Part shown: one piece after another, positions 6,832 through 12,708 of the stretch | Layout of the letters: every line of letters begins with the position of its first letter | Position numbering within the stretch: the first letter of the stretch is position 1 | DNA from: Acidobacteriota bacterium | Lineage (GTDB): Bacteria; Acidobacteriota; Terriglobia; Terriglobales; Acidobacteriaceae | DNA length: 15,358 nt | Assembly (NCBI GenBank): GCA_021781255.1 | Contig: JAJXXG010000469.1 | Coordinates: 1 to 15,358 of the forward strand | Reading direction: 5' to 3' | Notes under the pieces: generated by a model | The model's database searches: none | What the model was told of the DNA's origin: nothing | What the model saw: the letters and a program-made list of their open reading frames with translations, nothing else | Program-made: the position numbers and the translations under genes

Positions 6832-8281
6832 AAAACGGGTAATGCCGCAGCGCAGTCTGCACGGTAATCCAGCGGAGATCGGTGAACTCGGCGATTGCCG
6901 CCTTGCCGCCGAACCGGCCGTAGCCGCTGTCCTTTACTCCGCCGAAGGGCATGTTCGCTTCGTCGTGAACTGTTGGCCCGTTTACATGGCATATGCCGGA
7001 GTCAATGCGGGCAGCGACAGCCAGGCCTCGGGCGGTGTCGCGCGTGAACACGGCGGCGGAGAGGCCGTAGGGAGTGTCATTTGCGGTATGAATTGCCTCC
7101 TCCTCCCCGTTGACGCGAAGAATGGCTACCACTGGCCCAAAGGACTCCTCGGAATAGAGGCGCATCTCTGGCGTGACGCCATCGAGAATTGCGGGCTGCA
7201 CCAGAGTTCCATCTGCTTGTCCGCCGAGCACGAGGCGCGCTCCTTTGGCGGTTGCGTCGGCAATCAGCGCCTGAACGCGCGCCGCTGCTTCCGCGCTGAC
7301 CATAGCGCCGAGCACGGCGTCGGCTCTGCGCGGGTCAACGGCGCAAATGTTCTGCATGCGCGCGGCCAGTCTCTCCACAAACGCATCGGCAATGCTTCCG
7401 TCGACGATGATGCGTTCGGTGGACATGCATATCTGGCCCTGATTCGCGAATGCGCCAAAGCCCGCGGCTGCTGCAGCGGCATCGAGATCCGCATCATCGA
7501 GCACGAGCAGCGGCGCCTTTCCGCCGAGTTCGAGCAGCACGGGCTTCAGGAATTTCGCAGCGGTCTGAGCCACCTTGCGTCCCACCGCGGTCGAGCCGGT
7601 GAAGTTGACGCGCCGCACGGCGGGATGCGCGATGAGGCGCTCAACGATCAATGGCGCGTCTTGCGGTGCGTTGGTGATGACGTTTACCACGCCATCGCCC
7701 AGGCCAGCGCGCTGCAGAGCGTCTCCAATGAGGCGATGCACGCCGGGGCATGTTTCCGACGCTTTGAGCACGACTGTGTTGCCGCATGCCAGCGGCATGG
7801 CCACCGCACGCACACCGAGGATTACGGGGGCGTTCCATGGCGCAATGCCCAGCACCACGCCGCAGGGGCGGCGCACAGCGAGCGCGATATTGCCGGGCAC
7901 ATCCGAGGGCAGCACCTCGCCAGCAATTTGCGTTGTCATGCTGGCGGCCTCACGCAGGAGTGAAGCGGCAAACATCACATTGAAACCGTACCAGCCGCCA
8001 GTTGCGCCGGTTTCAGGAACGCCTGTTGCGATGAACTCACCCGTGAGCGCGACGAGCGCATCGGCAGCCGCGTTCAAGCGGGCGCGGCGCTCCGTCGCCG
8101 GCAGAGCGCTCCATGCCGGAAACGCATCCTGCGCCGCCGCGACGGCGGCATCTGCGTCTTCAATGGATGCCGCCGCGGCGCGCGATGCGATCTCTCCGGT
8201 AAATGGATCTTTGCGATCGTACGTTGCGCCGCCGCTGGCCGGAATGGAGCGGCCGCCTATGAGCAATTCGACTGTGTTCAT
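6830..8281 (-). CDS. vdh: Vanillin dehydrogenase-type aldehyde dehydrogenase
   Basis: This NAD(P)-dependent aldehyde dehydrogenase probably oxidises vanillin, and possibly 4-hydroxybenzaldehyde, to the acid. The protein has 483 residues and follows Pseudomonas Vdh along its length: LLIGGRSIPASGGATYDRKD at the N-terminus, ETGATGGWYGFNV at 90-102, and SGICHVNGPTVHDEANMPFG near the C-terminus, ending RHYPF. Catalytic residues are N150 (APWNAP), E251 (LLELGG) and C285 (QGQICMS). ATG 8281 was chosen because GGAGA stands five bases upstream and the sequence then begins as in the family; the frame stays open 36 codons further without similarity. It converges on the pca operon. Vanillate would need a demethylase, not seen here, to reach protocatechuate; 4-hydroxybenzaldehyde would feed PobA directly. 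Exact substrate is inferred. Confidence 0.87.
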   Translation of the reverse strand: MNTVELLIGGRSIPASGGATYDRKDPFTGEIASRAAAASIEDADAAVAAAQDAFPAWSALPATERRARLNAAADALVALTGEFIATGVPETGATGGWYGFNVMFAASLLREAASMTTQIAGEVLPSDVPGNIALAVRRPCGVVLGIAPWNAPVILGVRAVAMPLACGNTVVLKASETCPGVHRLIGDALQRAGLGDGVVNVITNAPQDAPLIVERLIAHPAVRRVNFTGSTAVGRKVAQTAAKFLKPVLLELGGKAPLLVLDDADLDAAAAAAGFGAFANQGQICMSTERIIVDGSIADAFVERLAARMQNICAVDPRRADAVLGAMVSAEAAARVQALIADATAKGARLVLGGQADGTLVQPAILDGVTPEMRLYSEESFGPVVAILRVNGEEEAIHTANDTPYGLSAAVFTRDTARGLAVAARIDSGICHVNGPTVHDEANMPFGGVKDSGYGRFGGKAAIAEFTDLRWITVQTALRHYPF

Positions 8282-8323
8282 GAAGTTCTCCGCATGCTGC
8301 CTTGTCGCTCCAGCGCGTGCTGA

Positions 8324-8335
8324 TTGGCTTGCCAA
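8324..8335. promoter_or_regulatory. Possible operator upstream of vdh
   Basis: TTGGC-TT-GCCAA is a perfect inverted repeat 43 bp before the vdh start codon, flanked by two copies of GCTGAT (8319-8324 and 8337-8342). The position fits a repressor site or a 5'-UTR element. The binding protein is unknown, and a palindrome this short can occur by chance. Confidence 0.3.
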
Positions 8336-8674
8336 GGCTGATGTTCGTTTGCACAGACAGCGAAGCGCTTTGGCCTGGGTCCGCAACATCTTACAGGAAT
8401 ACCCGTGCGCTCCGCTTCAAGGGCATGGCGGCTCATGGAGCGGGCCCTCGACACTGGATTCCGTCGGGAATCATGGGCCTATCCGAGCCTGGCCGCACGC
8501 GCAGTCTCTTCGACAAGAATCAAGCGATAGTTCATGTTGATCTGCGACAATCGGCACGTTTCATAAAAAGATGCGGGTATGCGGGCCGGAAGCGGCGCAC
8601 CAGCACGCAAGAGAGCGGCGCGCGAACACGCGGTGAGCGGAAAGCCGCATCACGGCGCTCAGTAACCAGGAGCA

Positions 8675-8721
8675 CGACTAATTACCAGTCTGGTCGACCG
8701 CGTCATGCTCGGGCGACTAAT
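8675..8721 (+). repeat. Short direct repeat CGACTAAT
   Basis: CGACTAAT occurs at 8675-8682 and 8714-8721, each followed by CTGG. In the first copy seven bases (TACCAGT) separate the two parts; in the second they are adjacent. The first copy therefore carries the palindrome ACCAGTCTGGT (8684-8694). Function unknown. Confidence 0.3.
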
Positions 8722-8791
8722 CTGGAGCAAACCCAGCGCGGCGGCAGGTGCTACCGTCTCGCGATGCGGCGGCAAGGGTAGGGCTAAATAT

Positions 8792-8827
8792 ATTGCGGCG
8801 TTAACAGATATATCTATCTGCCGCAAT
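8792..8827. repeat. Bulged inverted repeat in AT-rich DNA
   Basis: ATTGCGG (8792-8798) pairs with CCGCAAT (8821-8827), and CAGATA (8805-8810) pairs with TATCTG (8815-8820) around a TATC loop. The six bases CGTTAA at 8799-8804 remain as a one-sided bulge. The result is 13 perfect pairs in 36 bases. It lies just beyond the terminator of the - strand gene, in DNA visibly richer in A and T than its surroundings. It could be a second terminator, a palindromic element or a remnant of mobile DNA. Confidence 0.5.
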
Positions 8828-8880
8828 GCTCACCCGACTTCGACCCCCTAAATCCGACTATCCCGATAATCTTCGCAGTC

Positions 8881-8926
8881 ATTTAAAGAAGGAGGGCGGT
8901 CCGGCTAGGTTTGTCGGAGCCGCCCT
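8881..8926 (-). terminator. Rho-independent terminator of the secreted-protein gene
   Basis: AGGGCGGTCCGGC (8893-8905) pairs with GTCGGAGCCGCCCT (8913-8926) with one bulged base and one mismatch around a seven-base loop. Read on the - strand, the stem is followed by CCTTCTTTAAAT. It starts 15 bp after the stop codon of the gene at 8942-9781. Confidence 0.75.
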
Positions 8927-8941
8927 GCGGTAGCACGGGCG

Positions 8942-9781
8942 TCAGTGCTGATCCACGTGAGCCTGGATGTTCCCGCTGGTAATGACTGACAGCGGCAGGT
9001 TGAGGACCACGTTGGCTGGATTCGCGGTTTTGTAGATCAGGAAGGATGTCTTGTCATTCGTCCCTGGCTCGCCGTTATCCTGCAGTTCGAATACAACGGT
9101 GTAACCTTCAACACCGTCGTATCGACCGGTACCCATACCGACAATCGTGTTGACCGGTGCTTTGGGTGGGTTTGGGTTGCCTTGCAAAGTGCAGACCGCC
9201 GAATAGAAATTCTCCATGTGGAAATGATGGCCGCCCGTCCAATTAACCTCAAGGTTGTTCGAAGGCTGGTGCAGATCGCAGTCGACTTCGAACCCCTTGG
9301 TGACCGTTACGCCACCCAGGATGGCATCCTTTCCACCGCCGGTAAATCTACCTGCGCCGGTAGAACAGTTAGAGGGAATTGTGACAGGGACGATATTGCT
9401 GGGAGTGGAGAAGGTTTCACCGTCACCCCAAACGAATGGGGAGACGGGGAGAGCCTGCACATCGACCGTAGTGGCAGCTAACGGCGCCGGCATCGTCCCG
9501 CTGAACGTATCGAGGGGAAGTGCTAATGGCTGCGTGTCCACCACGGCGCCATTAAAAGTGACATCGATCCCCGCGATTGAGCCACTTAGTGTGCCGGGGG
9601 ACCAAGAAGTAACTGTGTAGTTGATCACCGCGACACCGTTACTGCAAATCGCGCTTGCCGCGATGATCGGGTAGTGTGCGTATGCTACGCCTTGGAAGAC
9701 AACGGCTACTGCCCCAACAAGAAGCAGCAACGCGCTCCGTTTAAGAACTGTTTTGCGATTGAAAAGCGATTTGAACTTCAT
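8942..9781 (-). CDS. Secreted protein of unknown function, two-domain
   Basis: The protein has 279 residues. A classical signal peptide is clear: basic start (MKFKSLFNRKTVLKR), hydrophobic core ALLLLVGAVAVVFQG and a likely cut after AYA (residue 35), so the mature protein is exported. Residues 36-140 look like an all-beta, Thr/Val/Pro-rich domain with C46 and C139. Residues 143-275 form a second domain starting GRFTGGGKDA, then GFEVDCD, NNLEVNW, CTLQGNPNPP, GTGRYDGV and NGEPGTND, with C168 and C197. This second pattern resembles a domain I remember from many bacterial secreted proteins, with no known activity. No catalytic motif is visible. AAGGTGAAGAG precedes the ATG. Base composition looks less GC-rich than the pca genes. 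It appears to be transcribed alone and ends at a strong terminator. Confidence 0.85.
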   Translation of the reverse strand: MKFKSLFNRKTVLKRSALLLLVGAVAVVFQGVAYAHYPIIAASAICSNGVAVINYTVTSWSPGTLSGSIAGIDVTFNGAVVDTQPLALPLDTFSGTMPAPLAATTVDVQALPVSPFVWGDGETFSTPSNIVPVTIPSNCSTGAGRFTGGGKDAILGGVTVTKGFEVDCDLHQPSNNLEVNWTGGHHFHMENFYSAVCTLQGNPNPPKAPVNTIVGMGTGRYDGVEGYTVVFELQDNGEPGTNDKTSFLIYKTANPANVVLNLPLSVITSGNIQAHVDQH

Positions 9782-10133
9782 ATCTCTTCACCTTCTTTTT
9801 TGAATCAGCCCCGGCCAATCCGATAATGTCAACTGGGCTCGAATTTGACCGAGGCTTCGTTGTCAACGGGCAATTCTTATCGCGCGGTCAGACGACCAAA
9901 TGTGAATTGCATTGCACACGTTGCGCCGCATTGAGCAGATTGTCAATAAAATAGGTGGCATGGTTACTAAAATTAGCGAAGTAACTTCCGTTTTTGCGCT
10001 TGGAATCCATCCTGCGATCTCCGGAGTATCATTCCGCAAGCTGCAACCGGCTAGAGATCCTCGCCATTGCTGCTGTCCGTGAAATGGTGCACCTTGCCGC
10101 TGGGCCGGTTTATCTTCGCGAGCAACTTTGAAA
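9782..10133. other. 350-bp non-coding gap with candidate promoter sequences
   Basis: No gene is visible between the tRNA 3' end and the secreted-protein gene. On the - strand the -35-like hexamer TTGACA occurs three times (complement of 9827-9832, 9861-9866 and 9941-9946), but none has a good -10 element at normal spacing. The gene at 8942-9781 should be promoted from here. The stretch is locally more AT-rich than the flanking coding DNA. Confidence 0.45.
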
Positions 10134-10223
10134 TGGCGGAGGGAGAGGGATTCGAACCCCCGGTACCCTTTCAGGCACAACGGTTTTCAAGACCGCCGGT
10201 ATCAACCGCTCACCCATCCCTCC
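10134..10223 (-). tRNA. tRNA-Ser (anticodon UGA)
   Basis: Read on the - strand, the acceptor arm GGAGGGA (10223-10217) pairs with TCCCTCC (complement of 10138-10144). The anticodon loop is CTTGAAA, giving anticodon UGA for serine codon UCA. A long variable arm typical of class II tRNAs follows, then the T-loop GGTTCGAATCC. After discriminator G at 10137, the CCA end is encoded in the DNA (10136-10134). The total is 90 bases including CCA. It would decode UCA, a minor codon in GC-rich genes. Confidence 0.97.
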
Positions 10224-10291
10224 GCGCCGAGAAAGGCTCTGTGCTCTCCAGTTTACCGTAGATTCGGGCTTTTGCACGGCGTGGGACGGCT

Positions 10292-10334
10292 GGCGCGCTC
10301 TCAAACAGGCTGAAAACAGAGCGAATAGCGCGCC
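10292..10334. repeat. Inverted repeat in the lacI-type gene leader
   Basis: GGCGCGCT (10292-10299) and AGCGCGCC (10327-10334) are perfect complements separated by 27 bases, ending 22 bp before the start codon of the regulator. It could fold in the 5' leader or bracket an operator. The two arms are CpG-rich and may pair by chance in GC-rich DNA. Confidence 0.3.
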
Positions 10335-10356
10335 CGGAGTGTTACAACAGGAGTGC

Positions 10357-11427
10357 ATGGCAAAGCGAACGAAGCAAGGTACAGTTCCGCCCTCCGGGCA
10401 GCCCATCAGCCTGCGTACGCTGGGTGAATACCTGAATTTGTCGCCGGCGACGATTTCACTGGTGCTGAACAATGCGCCGGGCGTGCGCTCCATTCCGCAG
10501 GAGACGCGCGACCGGGTGACTGAAGCGGCGGCCAAGTTTGACTACCGGCCCAGCTTTTACGCGCGGTCGCTGCGCAAGCGGCAGACGTTTACCGTGGGCG
10601 TTTTGGTGCCGGAGCTGAGCGACAACTACGCCACGCAGGTTCTGTCTGGCGTGGAGGAGTTCCTCATCGAAGAGGGCTACTTTTACCTGACGGCGAGCCA
10701 TCGCCGCAAGGCCGACCTTATTGAGGAATACCCGCGCCTGCTTATGGACCGCTCGGTTGAGGGATTCATCCTGATCGATACCATCCTGGAGAAGAGCCTG
10801 AATCTGCCGGTGGTGGCCGTGGCCGGTCACCGCAGGATCGAGGGCGTAACAAACGTGGTGCTGGATCAGCGGCGCGCGGCTGAAATGGCATTGCGCCATC
10901 TGCACCAACTGGGGCATCGCAAGATTGCGTTTATGCGCGGGGGCAGTCACAGCTCTGACGCCGACGACCGCTGGGAGTGCCTGATGGCGGTGGCGCGGGA
11001 ATTGAAGCTTGCTGTTTTGCCGGAGCTGACCGTGCAGTTGCAGTTGCGGATTTCAACGCCAGAGCTGGGCTATGAGCCGGCCAATGAGCTGCTGCAGCGC
11101 GGAGTCGATTTCACCGCGCTTGTCTGCTACAACGATGTTTCCGCTATCGGCGCGATCCGGGCCATTATGGACCATGGGCTGAAGGTGCCGACCGATATCT
11201 CTGTCGTGGGCTTCGACGATATTCAAAGCGCGGGCTTCCATAACCCAAGCCTGACGACGATTCGCCAGCCGCTGGTGCAGATGGGCCGGGTAGCGGCGCG
11301 CATTCTGCTGCAGAGGATTCGCGGGCAGGCGACGTTTCCCGATGTGGTGCCGATCCACCCTGAGCTTGTGATTCGCGAGTCCACCTGTCCGCCGAACCCG
11401 CGGCGAGCCCGCGGAAAACGGGGCTGA
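10357..11427 (+). CDS. LacI/GalR-family transcriptional regulator
   Basis: The protein has 356 residues. After a 16-residue basic leader, the helix-turn-helix lies at 17-37 (ISLRTLGEYLNLSPATISLV). The hinge region YRPSFYARSLRKRQT follows at 63-77, then a periplasmic-binding-protein-like effector domain (78-345) with VGVLVPELSDNYATQVLSGV and the C-terminal VGFDDIQSAGFHNPSLTTIR block. Family members bind palindromic operators and release them, or bind more tightly, with a sugar or sugar-phosphate ligand. ATG 10357 is preferred over GTG 10339: AGGAG (10349-10353) precedes it, though only three bases away. The gene is followed by an MFS permease after 5 bp, so it probably controls its own uptake operon. 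The ligand cannot be read from the sequence. Confidence 0.93.
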   Translation: MAKRTKQGTVPPSGQPISLRTLGEYLNLSPATISLVLNNAPGVRSIPQETRDRVTEAAAKFDYRPSFYARSLRKRQTFTVGVLVPELSDNYATQVLSGVEEFLIEEGYFYLTASHRRKADLIEEYPRLLMDRSVEGFILIDTILEKSLNLPVVAVAGHRRIEGVTNVVLDQRRAAEMALRHLHQLGHRKIAFMRGGSHSSDADDRWECLMAVARELKLAVLPELTVQLQLRISTPELGYEPANELLQRGVDFTALVCYNDVSAIGAIRAIMDHGLKVPTDISVVGFDDIQSAGFHNPSLTTIRQPLVQMGRVAARILLQRIRGQATFPDVVPIHPELVIRESTCPPNPRRARGKRG

Positions 11428-11432
11428 GCCCG

Positions 11433-12593
11433 ATGCGGTCAGGCGCTGGCAAATCCGCCGGGCGAACGCTGGCGCTATTGCATCCCGCGTTTGCGCTCAC
11501 GGGCGTTCTGCAGGCTGTGGGCGGACCGCTGCTGCCTTCACTGGCGTCGTCGTTTCATCTGAATGACAATGAGTCGGGCCAGATGTTCCTGCTCTACTTT
11601 GCGGGAACGTCTCTGGGCGCGCTGTTTTGCCGCGGCAACTACGCGCGCACCATGGCGCTGGGATTCATGGGCATTACGGCCTGCTGCGTTGGCGTTGCCG
11701 TGGCTGGCCGTCCGCTGCTTCCGCCACTGTTTCTGCTGCTGGGCATCAGCGTGGGAATCCCCATGACTGCCATCAGCCTTTTTGCGGGCCGGAACTTTCC
11801 CGAGCGGTGCGCTCCCATCCTCACGTTTCTCAACTTCAGTTGGAGCGCAGGCGCGCTGGCGGCGCCGCTGCTGGCCGCGCAGGTGCTTGTGCATCATAGC
11901 TATCGCGCGGCCTATGGAGTGCTGGCTTTGCCGGCCGCTGCTGCCGCGCTGGCCTGCTGGATGCTGCTCAAAGATGCTCCTGAGGCCGCGCGCGTTCCGC
12001 GAGAAAAAGAGGGCTTTACGAATTTCCGCATCATCCTGGTCTTTGCACTGGCGGCGTTTCTTCAGGTTGGCATGGAGAACACAGCAAGCGTTTGGCTTTC
12101 AACCTATTCATTGCGCCTGGTGGGCAAAGGCTTTGCGCTGGCGGCAGCGGCTGCTTCGCTCTACTGGTTTGGTTTTCTGGCGTCGCGCGGCTTTTCTTCA
12201 GCGCTGCTGCTGCGCGCTGAGCCGGTGCGCGTGCTTCGCGCTGCCGTGGCAGTGGCGCTGGCTGCGGCGCTGCTGCTGGCGGGCCTGCCCGGTTTTGCTG
12301 GAGGCACCGTTGCCATGTTCCTGCTGGGCGCGGCGCTGGCTCCCATCTACCCATTGATTGTTGCAGGCGCTTTTGCCCGCGTCCGCCGCACCTCTGACGC
12401 GCGCTGGGTGCTGGCCACGGCCGGCTTTGGCGGGTCGGTTCTGCCCTGGCTGGCCGGGTGGATTTCCGCCCATACCGGCAGCCTGCGCGTGGGCATGCTC
12501 GTTCTTCCCGCCGCGCTGGTGCTGATGGCTCTGATGCTGCCGACTCTGGGAGCGCAGCGGCAAGCGCTCGTGGACGAGCAGGCAGGAAGCTGA
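11433..12593 (+). CDS. MFS permease, probably for a sugar
   Basis: The protein has 386 residues and about 12 hydrophobic segments, roughly at 11-33, 51-67, 70-92, 94-117, 128-150, 157-178, 198-218, 230-256, 266-286, 289-313, 322-342 and 350-375. A charged loop (DAPEAARVPREKEG) separates the two six-helix halves near 181-196. The seventh segment carries VGMENTASVWLSTYSLR, which recalls the fucose-permease-like branch of MFS transporters; this is a weak resemblance. It sits 5 bp after a LacI-type regulator, which makes a carbohydrate substrate likely. No separate enzyme gene accompanies the pair within the window. Downstream, a loose hairpin (12599-12626) and AGCAGC-ATC-GCTGCT (12624-12638) lack T tracts, so a + strand terminator is not clear. 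Confidence 0.88.
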   Translation: MRSGAGKSAGRTLALLHPAFALTGVLQAVGGPLLPSLASSFHLNDNESGQMFLLYFAGTSLGALFCRGNYARTMALGFMGITACCVGVAVAGRPLLPPLFLLLGISVGIPMTAISLFAGRNFPERCAPILTFLNFSWSAGALAAPLLAAQVLVHHSYRAAYGVLALPAAAAALACWMLLKDAPEAARVPREKEGFTNFRIILVFALAAFLQVGMENTASVWLSTYSLRLVGKGFALAAAAASLYWFGFLASRGFSSALLLRAEPVRVLRAAVAVALAAALLLAGLPGFAGGTVAMFLLGAALAPIYPLIVAGAFARVRRTSDARWVLATAGFGGSVLPWLAGWISAHTGSLRVGMLVLPAALVLMALMLPTLGAQRQALVDEQAGS

Positions 12594-12651
12594 AGCCTTG
12601 CTTTTTGCGAGCCGCGCACGCAAAGCAGCATCGCTGCTGAGTGAGTGCGAT

Positions 12652-12685
12652 GAAGAAAAACGGGAAGGGCATGCGGACCTTCCCG
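12652..12685 (-). terminator. Rho-independent terminator of the S46 peptidase gene
   Basis: CGGGAAGG (12661-12668) and CCTTCCCG (12678-12685) form a perfect eight-pair stem with a nine-base loop. On the - strand it is followed by TTTTTCTTCA (12660-12651). It begins 23 bp after the stop codon of the peptidase gene. Confidence 0.85.
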
Positions 12686-12708
12686 AATGATTGCGCGTTG
12701 CAGCGGCG

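Larger units (their letters stand above)
8282..8941. other. 660-bp non-coding stretch upstream of vdh
   Basis: No convincing gene is visible. Open frames here have no recognisable protein features. The stretch holds the vdh leader with a short palindrome (8324-8335), an 8-bp direct repeat (8675-8721), the odd palindrome ACCAGTCTGGT at 8684-8694, a bulged AT-rich hairpin (8792-8827) and the terminator of the downstream - strand gene (8881-8926). The vdh promoter must lie in the part nearest 8282, but I see no good -35/-10 pair; TAAGAT on the - strand near 8390 is a possible -10 without a matching -35. Confidence 0.6.

Noticed and set aside
7575..8540. Long + strand open frame over the 5' half of vdh
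   Set aside because: It is antisense to a well-supported dehydrogenase and has a low-complexity Ala/Arg/Ser-rich translation.
8302..8781. Possible 159-residue + strand gene in the non-coding stretch
   Set aside because: No ribosome-binding site, Arg-rich translation with no recognisable domain, and it overlaps the vdh leader.
8580..8790. Possible riboswitch (cobalamin or cyclic-di-GMP type) in the gap
   Set aside because: Some fragments such as CCAGGAGCACGAC and GCAAACC recall conserved boxes, but the required set and order of boxes is missing, and no downstream gene is placed to be controlled.
10067..10535. Several small open frames across 10067-10535
   Set aside because: They run through the tRNA-Ser gene or lie antisense to the LacI-type gene.
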